Part shown: one piece after another, positions 57,794-64,000 of the stretch
How the letters are laid out: every line of letters begins with the position of its first letter
Position numbering within the stretch: the first letter of the stretch is position 1
Assembly (NCBI GenBank): GCA_947453725.1
Contig: CANGHH010000010.1
Span: forward strand, 62,001-126,000
From: Betaproteobacteria bacterium
GTDB taxonomy: Bacteria; Pseudomonadota; Gammaproteobacteria; Burkholderiales; Burkholderiaceae_C
Length of the DNA: 64,000 nt
Direction of reading: 5' to 3'
Notes under the pieces: generated by a model
The model's database searches: none
What the model was told of the DNA's origin: nothing
What the model saw: the letters and a program-made list of their open reading frames with translations, nothing else
Made by a program: the position numbers and the translations under genes

Positions 57794-58398
57794 AGAGCGG
57801 GCCCCGGGCCCTGCTGGCGGGCCTGGCCCCGTTCGGCTTGCTGGCCCTCGCCGGCACGGCCCACGCCCACCTGATGGTGGCGCAGCACGGCACCCTGAAT
57901 TTCGTCGGCAGCGGGGCCTTCCTGGTGCTGTCGCTGCCGGTGTCGGCTTTCGACGGTGTCGACGACGATGGCGATGGCCGCCTGAGCTTCGCCGAGCTGA
58001 AGGCCCACCGCGCCGCCATCGAGGCCACCGTGGTCAACCGCGTGCGCCTGGCCGACGGCCACGGCCTGCTGCCGCTGCAGGGCGTGATGCTCAGCCTGGC
58101 GCCACCCGACGACGCGCCCGCCGCGCCGGCCGCACAGCTGGTGGTGCTGGGCCGCTACGCGCTGCCTGGCGATGCGGCCGGCCTGTCGGCGCTGCAGTGG
58201 TCGATGCCGCTGTTCGGCCGCCACGCCGACGAGCAGCGCCTGGTGCTGACCGTGACGCGCGGCGCCGAGCAGCAGGAACTGCTGCTGCAGCCCGGCCAGG
58301 CGGCCGCGCGGCTGTTGCCGGCGCGGGGCTGGGACTTCGCGGCCGCGGCCCAGGCGGTCCAGGCCTGGCGGGCCCGTCTTTCAGCCGCCTTCCGGTAG
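57790..58398 (+). CDS. Secreted EF-hand-containing protein
   Basis: 202 residues with a GTG start overlapping the YHYH stop (GTGA). A signal peptide ends at TAHA (about residue 23) leaving a mature N-terminal HLMVAQHGTLNF. One canonical calcium-binding loop is DGVDDDGDGRLSFAEL (about 56-71). The rest is unassigned, with a hydrophobic core of VVLGRYALP and WSMPLF. The two small histidines at the mature N-terminus suit copper-type binding, but this is speculative. Its end overlaps the sensor-kinase gene by 18 bp on the opposite strand. Confidence 0.82.
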   Translation: MKSGPRALLAGLAPFGLLALAGTAHAHLMVAQHGTLNFVGSGAFLVLSLPVSAFDGVDDDGDGRLSFAELKAHRAAIEATVVNRVRLADGHGLLPLQGVMLSLAPPDDAPAAPAAQLVVLGRYALPGDAAGLSALQWSMPLFGRHADEQRLVLTVTRGAEQQELLLQPGQAAARLLPARGWDFAAAAQAVQAWRARLSAAFR

Positions 58399-59886
58399 CC
58401 ACAGGCGCAGGCGGACCTCGTCGGCGGGGCTGGCCTGCAGCGTCAGGTCGCCGCCGTGCGCGCGGGCGATCTCGCGCGACAGGCTCAGCCCCAGGCCGTG
58501 GCCGTCGACTGCCCGGTTGTGCGCGCCATCACCGCGGTGGAAGCGGTCGAAGAAGCGCTTGCGCTGGGCGGCGCCCAGCGGCGCGCTGGCGTTCGCGAAG
58601 ACCACCTCGACACCGCCGGGCTGGCGCCGCCCGCCGACAGCGATCCAGCCGCCGGGCCGGCCGTAGCGCAGCGCATTGCTGAGCAGGTTGTTGAACAGCT
58701 GGCGCAGCAGCAGCGCGTCGCCGGTTGCATGCAGGCCAGGCTCGACGCGGCTGCTGACGGTCTGGTCGGTGACCAGCATCTGCGCGTCGGCGACCAGGGT
58801 GTCGAGCAGTTCGGCCAGGTCGACGCGGACGCGGTGGAGCGCCAGTCGGCCGGCGTCGGCCTGCGACAGCAGCAGCAGCTTGCGGGTGATGGCAGCCAGC
58901 CGGCCGACCTCATCGAGCATCTCGCTCAGCCCGGCCTGGGTGGCCGCATCGTTGGCGCCGTGCAGCGCCTGCTCCAGGCGGCCCTGCAGGATGGTCAAGG
59001 GCGTCTTCAGTTCGTGCGCCGCATCGGCGGAAAAGCGGTTGGCCTGCTGGAAGCTGGCGTCCAGCCGGTCCAGCATGGTGTTGTAGGCGGCGATCAGCTC
59101 CTGGAACTCGCGGTCTTCGCCGGCGCTGGCCAGCCGCTGGTCCAGCGCCTGCCGCGTCACGCCCTGCATGGCCGTGCGCAGGCGGTTCACCGGGCGCATC
59201 GTCAGCGCCGCCAGCAGTCCCGCGCCGAGCGCCGTCAGCGCCAGCGCCAGCGGCACCAGCAGTTGCAAGGCGCGTTGCAGGTCGGCCTGCATCTCGGCCT
59301 TCAGCGGCGTCAGGCTGTGGGCCAGCAGGGCGCGGCCGCGCGGCGTCGTGAAGCGTGCCGCGCGGCCGTCGCCGCCCTGCAGCGGCGTGGCCGCCAATTC
59401 GCAGCTGCCGCGTGGCGGCGGCGGGCCGTCGCGGCGCGGTGGCGGCCCTGCGGGGCCTTCGGGTGGGGCGCCGGCTTCGCGGCCGGGCGGTCCGCGGTCG
59501 AATCCGGGCGGGCCTTCGCCGGCGGCCGGCGGTGGCGGCGCACTGAAGCGCGGCGCCGGCTTCCAGGCCAGCGCGCTGGTGTCCAGGTCTTCGGCGTCGG
59601 CCGACAGCAGCGGCGGCCGGTCGCCGCCGGGCTCGAGGCGCAGCACCAGCACGTCGGTCGCGCCCAGGCGCAGCCGCAGCCGCAGGTCGGCCTCCAGCCG
59701 CGGTCGGTCCAGTCCCATCTGGGGCTGCGTGGCGACGCGCCGCGCTTCCATGCACAGCCGGTCTTCCAGCCTGTCCACCTCGTTGCGCAGCAGGCCTTGC
59801 CAGCCCAGCACCAGCACCACGGTCAGCACCACCGCGACGACCAGGGTGGCCAGGCCGAACAGCCGCGTGCGGAAGGAAATCACCAT
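58381..59886 (-). CDS. Sensor histidine kinase with Pro/Gly-rich periplasmic insert
   Basis: 501 residues. A membrane segment at about 9-30 and a second at about 215-235 bracket a periplasmic region. Residues 109-160 are proline/glycine-rich (APPPPAAGEGPPG, then repeats of GPP). A HAMP domain follows (MRPVNRLRTAMQGVTRQAL), then HisKA with SADAAHELKTPLTI and an ATPase domain with LFNNLLSNALRYG and HGLGLSLSREIARAHGG. It is paired with the response regulator 15 bp upstream. The layout fits CusS/HprS-like sensors of copper or redox state. Confidence 0.9.
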   Translation of the reverse strand: MVISFRTRLFGLATLVVAVVLTVVLVLGWQGLLRNEVDRLEDRLCMEARRVATQPQMGLDRPRLEADLRLRLRLGATDVLVLRLEPGGDRPPLLSADAEDLDTSALAWKPAPRFSAPPPPAAGEGPPGFDRGPPGREAGAPPEGPAGPPPRRDGPPPPRGSCELAATPLQGGDGRAARFTTPRGRALLAHSLTPLKAEMQADLQRALQLLVPLALALTALGAGLLAALTMRPVNRLRTAMQGVTRQALDQRLASAGEDREFQELIAAYNTMLDRLDASFQQANRFSADAAHELKTPLTILQGRLEQALHGANDAATQAGLSEMLDEVGRLAAITRKLLLLSQADAGRLALHRVRVDLAELLDTLVADAQMLVTDQTVSSRVEPGLHATGDALLLRQLFNNLLSNALRYGRPGGWIAVGGRRQPGGVEVVFANASAPLGAAQRKRFFDRFHRGDGAHNRAVDGHGLGLSLSREIARAHGGDLTLQASPADEVRLRLWLPEGG

Positions 59887-59901
59887 GCGCGACGCGCTGC
59901 C

Positions 59902-60600
59902 TCAATCGGCGCGGAAGCGGTAGCCCGCGCCGCGCACCGATTCGATGGGCGATTCCAGCCGCGCTGCCGCCGCGCCGCCGCCGCCGGCCAGCGCCGCCAG
60001 CTTGGCGCGCAGGCGCTTGACGCAGACATCGACGACGTTGGTGCTGGGGTCGAAGTCATAGCCCCAGACATGTTCCAGGATCTGGCTGCGCGTGCTGACC
60101 TGGCCCGGCGCGCGCATCAGCAGTGCCAGCAGCGCGTGTTCGCGCGTGGTCAGCTCGACGCTGTCGCCGGCCCAGCCGACCTGGCGCGTCAGGCGGTCCA
60201 GCGTGTAGCCGCCGGCCTGCAGGCGGCTCAGCCGCTCGCCGTCGAGCCGGCGGCGCAGCGCCTGCAGCCGCGCGTGCAGTTCTTCGACGAAGAAGGGTTT
60301 GGCCATGTAGTCGTCGGCACCGCGGTTCAGGCCGTCGATGCGGTCGCCGAGCTCGTTGCGCGCCGTCAACAGGATCACCGGCGTGTGCACGCCGGCGCTG
60401 CGCAGCCCGCTCAGCACCGACAGGCCGTCGCGCCCCGGCAGCATCAGATCGAGCACGATGGCGTCGAAGTGGCCGGTGCGCGCAGCGTCGAAGCCCGTGT
60501 TGCCGTCGCTGCAGTGGGTGACCAGCACGCCGCGCGCGGCCAGGCCGCTGCAGACGAAGTCGGCGATCTTCTGTTCGTCTTCGACGAGCAGCACCTTCAT
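59902..60600 (-). CDS. OmpR-family response regulator (CusR/HprR-like)
   Basis: 232 residues. The receiver has D51 in AIVLDLMLPGRDG and the conserved K in DDYMAKPFFVEEL. The C-terminal winged helix has LTTREHALLALLMR and VWGYDFDPSTNVVDVCVKRLR. The family subgroup (CusR/IrlR/QseB-like) fits the palindrome ATGACA-N4-TGTCAT 58 bp upstream of its start. It probably regulates its own operon and the divergent diheme/YHYH genes near 56.7 kb, where degenerate copies occur. Confidence 0.92.
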   Translation of the reverse strand: MKVLLVEDEQKIADFVCSGLAARGVLVTHCSDGNTGFDAARTGHFDAIVLDLMLPGRDGLSVLSGLRSAGVHTPVILLTARNELGDRIDGLNRGADDYMAKPFFVEELHARLQALRRRLDGERLSRLQAGGYTLDRLTRQVGWAGDSVELTTREHALLALLMRAPGQVSTRSQILEHVWGYDFDPSTNVVDVCVKRLRAKLAALAGGGGAAAARLESPIESVRGAGYRFRAD

Positions 60601-60657
60601 CGCGCGGGTCGCCGGGCCTTTTGCATCGGTGGATTACACACCCCGTGCCGCAGGCCG

Positions 60658-60679
60658 CGCATGACATTGCTGTCATGCG
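60658..60679. promoter_or_regulatory. CusR-type palindrome upstream of the response-regulator gene
   Basis: CGCATGACA-N4-TGTCATGCG is a perfect inverted repeat with 9-bp arms, centred 68 bp before the response-regulator start. Its core ATGACA-N4-TGTCAT has the same bases and spacing as the E. coli CusR box. It is a strong candidate autoregulatory site. Confidence 0.7.
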
Positions 60680-60712
60680 CCATCGGTCGGCCGGCAGGTC
60701 GGGGCGGCGGCC

Positions 60713-60925
60713 TCAGCCGTCGAGGAAGTCGCCCTTGTAGAAGCACCAGGCGGTGCCGTCGTGCAGGTAGAAGTGGCCGTCGGCGCAGTCGTCCTTGCCG
60801 GGGAAGAACTCGCGGTAGGCTTTGGGTACCAGGCGCGCCAGCTGGGCGTCGCTGAGCAGTTCGAATTCCTCGGGCGTGATGGCCTGGCCCACCTTCAGGC
60901 GGCGGCGTTCTTCGCGTTCATGCAT
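60713..60925 (-). CDS. Hypothetical small protein
   Basis: 70 residues from the ATG at 60925 (MHEREERRRLKVG). The sequence TPEEFELLSDAQLARLVPKAYREFF has an alpha-helical look and the end, HFYLHDGTAWCFYKGDFLDG, has several aromatic residues and one cysteine. No family is recognised. It lies 17 bp after the gamma-glutamylcyclotransferase-like gene on the same strand and is probably in its operon. Confidence 0.6.
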   Translation of the reverse strand: MHEREERRRLKVGQAITPEEFELLSDAQLARLVPKAYREFFPGKDDCADGHFYLHDGTAWCFYKGDFLDG

Positions 60926-60942
60926 CGTCTTGTTCCTGGCAC

Positions 60943-61392
60943 TCAGCCCAGCGGCCACAGCGCGCGGGGCAGCAGGTCTTGATGGGCGGCGGTGTATTCG
61001 GCGACGGGCCCGCCACGCTGGCCGCCGGCGGCCAGGCCTTCCGGGCTGCCGAAGTAGACCCAGGGCTGCAGCACCTCGGCCTGCTCGTCGTCGCGGGCGC
61101 GCACGGCGATGCGCTGCCGCTGGTACCAGCCGGCCTCGGCGATCTGCTCCAGCTCGTCCATCGCGGCCAGGCCGGCGTCGTCGACGGTGTAGAGCTGGCC
61201 GATGACGCAGTGGCCTGCGCCGGCTGCGGGTTCGGCCTGCAGCAGCCAGGGCAGCCAGAACTCGCCGACGATCAGCAGCGCGTACGGCCGCAGGGTGACG
61301 AACTCACCGGGCATCCGCAGGCCGTGGTTGACGTGGAAGTTGCGGAAGCCTTGCTTCAGCGTGCCGTAGACGAAGACGCGGTGTTCGGCCAC
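60943..61392 (-). CDS. Gamma-glutamylcyclotransferase-family (AIG2-like) protein
   Basis: 149 residues, GTG start immediately before the family start HRVFVYGTLKQGFRNFH. The cyclotransferase-like fold has VIGQLYTVDDAGLAAMDELE, whose late E is the usual catalytic-type residue, and WYQRQRIAV. Members cyclise gamma-glutamyl amines or act on related amides. It is 3 bp after the serine hydrolase stop. The substrate is not known. Confidence 0.88.
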   Translation of the reverse strand: MAEHRVFVYGTLKQGFRNFHVNHGLRMPGEFVTLRPYALLIVGEFWLPWLLQAEPAAGAGHCVIGQLYTVDDAGLAAMDELEQIAEAGWYQRQRIAVRARDDEQAEVLQPWVYFGSPEGLAAGGQRGGPVAEYTAAHQDLLPRALWPLG

Positions 61393-61395
61393 GGC

Positions 61396-62604
61396 TCAGG
61401 CTCCGGCGGCCGCATAGGTGCGCTGCTTGAAATCGAAGGCAAACGGGTTCCAGAAGCCCATGTGGCGCTGGGCCATCAGCAGGCCGCTCAGGCCGGTGCG
61501 CGGCGAGATCCACCAGTGCGTGCCGGCCAGGCCGCCCCACTGGAATTCGCCGGCCGAGCCGGCCGGGTCGAGGTGGGTCGGCTGCAGCGTGACGCAGCCG
61601 CCCAGGCCGAAACCGCGGCCGTGGATTTCACCGGTGGTCGCGAAGCCGATGTGCTGGCCCGCCGGCAGGTGGTTGCGCATCATCAGCGTGATGGTCTCGG
61701 GCTTCAGGATGGTCGGCGCGCCCGACCCGTCGGCGATCAGGCCGCGCACCAGCCTGACCATGTCGCCCAGGCTGGTCACGAGGCCGCCGCCGGCCGAAAC
61801 CCGGGGCAGCGGTTTGAGGTTGGCGTCCGGGTGCGGAAACCCGACCAGCTTCTTCAGGCCGGGCTCGTTCGGGTCCTGCGGGTTGGCGCCGCCGTAATAG
61901 GCCACCAGCCGGTGCTGCTGGGCTTCGGGGATGACGAAGCCGGTGTCGGCCATGCCCAGCGGCTCGAAGATGCGGGTGCGGAAAAAATCCTGCAGCGTCT
62001 GGCCGCTGAGCACGGCAACCAGGTGGCCCAGCACGTCGGTGGCCACCGAGTAGTCCCAGCCGGTGCCGGGCTGGAACTTCAAGGGCAGCTCGGTCAGCAG
62101 GTCGACCATCTGCGCCGTGCTGCGCAGGTTGCTGATCATCTGGCGCTCGTTGTAGGCCTTGAACAGCAACGTGCCCGGGTCGAGCAGGCCGTAGCTCAGG
62201 CCCGCGCTGTGCGTGAACAGCTGGCGGATGGTGATCGGCGTGGCCAGCGGCTCGGTGTCGTCGATGGCGGTGGCACCGGGTTTGAGCACGCGCAGGGCCG
62301 CCAGTTGCGGCACGAAGCGCGCGGCCGGCTCGTCGAGGTCGAAGCGGCCTTCCTCCCACAGCAGCAGCGCGGCGATGCTGGTCACCAGCTTGGTGTTGGA
62401 CATCGCGCGGAACAGGTGGTCGGTGCGCAGCGGCACCTGGCCTTCGATGTCGGCCCAGCCGGCGCAGCCCACGTCGATGAGATCGCGGCCGTGCAGCACG
62501 GCGTGCGAGATGCCGGGCAGGATCTTGCGGTCGACATAGCCGCGCAGCGCGGCGTGCACGCCGCTGAAGTCGTGGTCGCTGCGGGTCGGTGTCAGCTCGG
62601 TCAT
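61396..62604 (-). CDS. Beta-lactamase-type serine hydrolase (class C/esterase family)
   Basis: 402 residues from the ATG at 62604. The serine motif S-x-x-K is SNTKLVTSIAALL (about residue 69). The second motif with Y is WDYSVATDVLGH (about 190). The C-terminal region has GGCVTLQPTHLDPAGSAGEFQWGGLAGTHW (in part GGLAGTHWWISP), the usual third motif. No signal peptide is seen, so it is probably cytoplasmic, an esterase or amidase rather than a drug-resistance enzyme. It is first in an operon with the cyclotransferase-like gene and follows the HD gene by 8 bp. Confidence 0.88.
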   Translation of the reverse strand: MTELTPTRSDHDFSGVHAALRGYVDRKILPGISHAVLHGRDLIDVGCAGWADIEGQVPLRTDHLFRAMSNTKLVTSIAALLLWEEGRFDLDEPAARFVPQLAALRVLKPGATAIDDTEPLATPITIRQLFTHSAGLSYGLLDPGTLLFKAYNERQMISNLRSTAQMVDLLTELPLKFQPGTGWDYSVATDVLGHLVAVLSGQTLQDFFRTRIFEPLGMADTGFVIPEAQQHRLVAYYGGANPQDPNEPGLKKLVGFPHPDANLKPLPRVSAGGGLVTSLGDMVRLVRGLIADGSGAPTILKPETITLMMRNHLPAGQHIGFATTGEIHGRGFGLGGCVTLQPTHLDPAGSAGEFQWGGLAGTHWWISPRTGLSGLLMAQRHMGFWNPFAFDFKQRTYAAAGA

Positions 62605-62612
62605 GGTCGCGA

Positions 62613-63212
62613 TCAGACCTTGGCCGCGGCGGGCGGCTGCGCCATCGCCTTCTTGTAGATCGACTGCCGCGGCTTGGCCATCAGGCGGCGCAGCATCGGC
62701 TCGAAGTGGCTGATCGGCAGGGTCTCGGCCTGCAGGTCGAAGGCCGGGTTGTCGTACAGCTCGATGAATTCCTCGGCCCGCTGGTAGTGCGGGTGGCCCT
62801 TGAACTGGTCGCGCAGGTTGCGGTCCAGGCCGATGTGGTGGAAGAAGTTGTAGCCCTGGAAGATGCCGTGGTGCTGGACCATCCACAGGTTCTCTTCGCT
62901 CACGAACGGTTTCAGGATGGCCGCCGCGATGTCCGGGTGGTTGTAGCTGCCCAGGGTGTCGCCGATGTCGTGCAGCAGCGCGCAGACCACGTATTCCTCG
63001 TCGCGGCCGTCCTTCAGCGCCAGCGTGGCGGTCTGCAGGCAGTGGCTGTAGCGGTCGATCGGGAAACCGCCGTGGTCGCCGTCCAGCAGCTTCAAATGCG
63101 CCAGCACGCGGTCAGGCAGCGTGGCGGCCATCTTCATGGCTTCGGGGACGATGGCGGCCCAGTCTTGCTGGGTGCTGGCTTCCATGCGGGTGAAGGTGGC
63201 TCGGGCGTTCAT
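62613..63212 (-). CDS. HD-domain phosphohydrolase
   Basis: 199 residues. The metal-binding pattern is H in DRYSHCLQTATLAL, HD in VVCALLHDIGDTLG and a later D in LWMVQHHGIFQG region. This is the HD-superfamily core, usually a nucleotidase or phosphodiesterase, without extra domains. It lies upstream of the serine hydrolase by 8 bp on the same strand. The substrate is unknown. Confidence 0.88.
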   Translation of the reverse strand: MNARATFTRMEASTQQDWAAIVPEAMKMAATLPDRVLAHLKLLDGDHGGFPIDRYSHCLQTATLALKDGRDEEYVVCALLHDIGDTLGSYNHPDIAAAILKPFVSEENLWMVQHHGIFQGYNFFHHIGLDRNLRDQFKGHPHYQRAEEFIELYDNPAFDLQAETLPISHFEPMLRRLMAKPRQSIYKKAMAQPPAAAKV

Positions 63213-63279
63213 GGTGTCTCCTGGGTTGAGCCGCGCGATGCGGTGCCGCGCGGTCTGGGCAAGGTGCTGGGCGCTGGGT

Positions 63280-63561
63280 CTAATTGACGGCCGTTCCGCC
63301 CATCCGCGCCGAATCGAGTTCGCGGCGCTGTTCTTCGCCGCGCCCTTTCAGGTCTGCGGCCCGATCGCAGCGCAGTCGCACGAAGGTCGACGCGGTGGGG
63401 GTCTCGTAAGCACAGACGATGTCGGCCGGTGGCGCACCCGGGCCGGCATGCTGGCCTGGCCGGGGCGGCTCGTAGCTGCCGCAGCCAGCCAACAGGGCGA
63501 GCATGATGCTGGCGGCCGGGCCGATGACGCGGATGGTGTGGCGGTGGCGAAGGACGGACAT
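63280..63561 (-). CDS. Small lipoprotein, function unknown
   Basis: 93 residues from the ATG at 63561. A signal peptide with lipobox LLAGC (C27) follows VIGPAASIMLALLAG. The mature part is charged and about 65 residues long, with two cysteines (IVCAYE and RLRCDRA) that may form a disulphide. No family is recognised. It is an outer- or inner-membrane-attached lipoprotein, alone on the minus strand. Confidence 0.7.
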   Translation of the reverse strand: MSVLRHRHTIRVIGPAASIMLALLAGCGSYEPPRPGQHAGPGAPPADIVCAYETPTASTFVRLRCDRAADLKGRGEEQRRELDSARMGGTAVN

Positions 63562-63628
63562 CAAGGGCTCCACGGCAAGAAAGCGGTGGGCGGCAGCATA
63601 GCCTGCGGCAGCAGTGTGCACGGCGCGT

Positions 63629-64000
63629 TCAGTGCCCGCGCCGCGGCAGGCCGGCGGCTGCCTCGCAGAGGTCCCAGAACAGCCCGGCCATCAGCGTCAG
63701 CCCTTCTCGCATCACCGACGCCAGCACATGCTCGTCGGGCGCGTGCTGGCTGCAGGCGGCGTAGCTGTGCGGCACCCAGACCGTCGGCAGGCCGAGAATG
63801 TCGGCGAAGACGTCGTTGGGCAGGCTGCCGCCGAGGTTGGGCAGCAGCACCGGCACCTTGCCCGTGCTGCGCTCGATGGAGTCCAGCGTGAAGCGCACCC
63901 AGGCGTTGTCAGGGTCCAGCCGCGTCGCGGCCATCACCACCGGCTCGGTGACCTCGATGCCGGCAAAGCCGTGTTCGGCCAGGTGGGCGCGCACGGCGCC
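63629..64000 (-). CDS. M20-family metallopeptidase, C-terminal part (cut by window edge)
   Basis: The last 123 residues of a gene that runs off the right end. The segments KVPVLLPNLGGSLPNDVFAD and VWVPHSYAACSQHAPDEHV (in part PHSYAACSQHAPDEH) are typical of the C-terminus of M20 carboxypeptidase/deacylase proteins (ArgE/DapE/CPG2 family), the H and E near the end lying at the dinuclear metal site. The N-terminal metal ligands are beyond the window. It is probably a cytoplasmic peptidase or N-acyl-amino-acid hydrolase. Confidence 0.82.
   Translation of the reverse strand, partial: GAVRAHLAEHGFAGIEVTEPVVMAATRLDPDNAWVRFTLDSIERSTGKVPVLLPNLGGSLPNDVFADILGLPTVWVPHSYAACSQHAPDEHVLASVMREGLTLMAGLFWDLCEAAAGLPRRGH

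Overview
The window is GC-rich (about 70%) bacterial chromosome with tightly packed genes and many 4-bp start/stop overlaps. Gene content (UbiH, GlnE, GTP cyclohydrolase I, ProA, topoisomerase III, NtrYX-like regulators, orphan Bug-type binding proteins, YqjD/E/K-like membrane proteins) points to a betaproteobacterium of the order Burkholderiales, near the Rubrivivax/Leptothrix/Ideonella group. That placement is inferred from family content and codon use, not from a tree. No rRNA, CRISPR array, insertion sequence or phage was seen. One tRNA (Phe, GAA) is present.

Layout. 1-4616: a light-response locus in which a MerR-type B12 photoreceptor (LitR/CarH-like) diverges from a three-gene lipid-modification operon (FAD oxidoreductase, DUF1365, cyclopropane-synthase-like methyltransferase) and is followed by a ferritin-like desaturase-type protein. 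4666-9712: glnE, a rhombosortase and a glutathione S-transferase in one operon, then a divergent nitrilase-family amidase. 9910-14834: a small carboxylate-metabolism block (two Bug binding proteins, amidohydrolase, oxaloacetate-decarboxylase-like enzyme, unusual alpha/beta hydrolase) ending in a possible gene remnant. 14871-16793: ubiH and a histidine phosphatase. 16862-26213: one long chemotaxis operon (MCP, CheY, STAS, CheA, PAS-MCP, CheW, CheR, CheD, CheB). 26419-34128: a BLUF photoreceptor, aldo/keto reductase, S9 peptidase, CoA-transferase, a YqjD/E/K-like trio and tRNA-Phe. 34203-39167: NtrYX-like pair, DUF4390 and rsmB. 39246-40434: folE with a second BLUF protein. 40475-47208: topB, DUF167, a PhnD-like binding protein, AEC transporter, proA, LemA. 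47325-49365: SET methyltransferase, birA, SPOR-like protein. 49393-51411: a secreted subtilase with a GlyGly-CTERM tail. 51583-54622: tkt-gapA. 54770-60600: hemerythrin, diheme oxidoreductase, YHYH lipoprotein, EF-hand protein and a CusRS-like two-component system. 60713-64000: small hydrolases and an M20 peptidase cut by the window end.

Themes that cross gene boundaries. (1) Light: one B12-type and two BLUF flavin-type photoreceptors lie within 40 kb, beside lipid-modification genes, the chemotaxis operon and folE. (2) Surface sorting: the rhombosortase at 5.4-6.0 kb has a plausible substrate in the subtilase at 49.4-51.4 kb. (3) A candidate regulon: the palindrome ATGACA-N4-TGTCAT (CusR-type) lies upstream of the response-regulator gene near 60.6 kb, and two degenerate copies lie between the divergent diheme oxidoreductase and YHYH genes near 56.7 kb. 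This suggests a metal- or redox-responsive YHYH/EF-hand/diheme module under its adjacent two-component system. (4) Chemotaxis adaptation: the soluble PAS-MCP ends in a CheR/CheB-tether-like pentapeptide and is encoded in the same operon as CheR, CheD and CheB.
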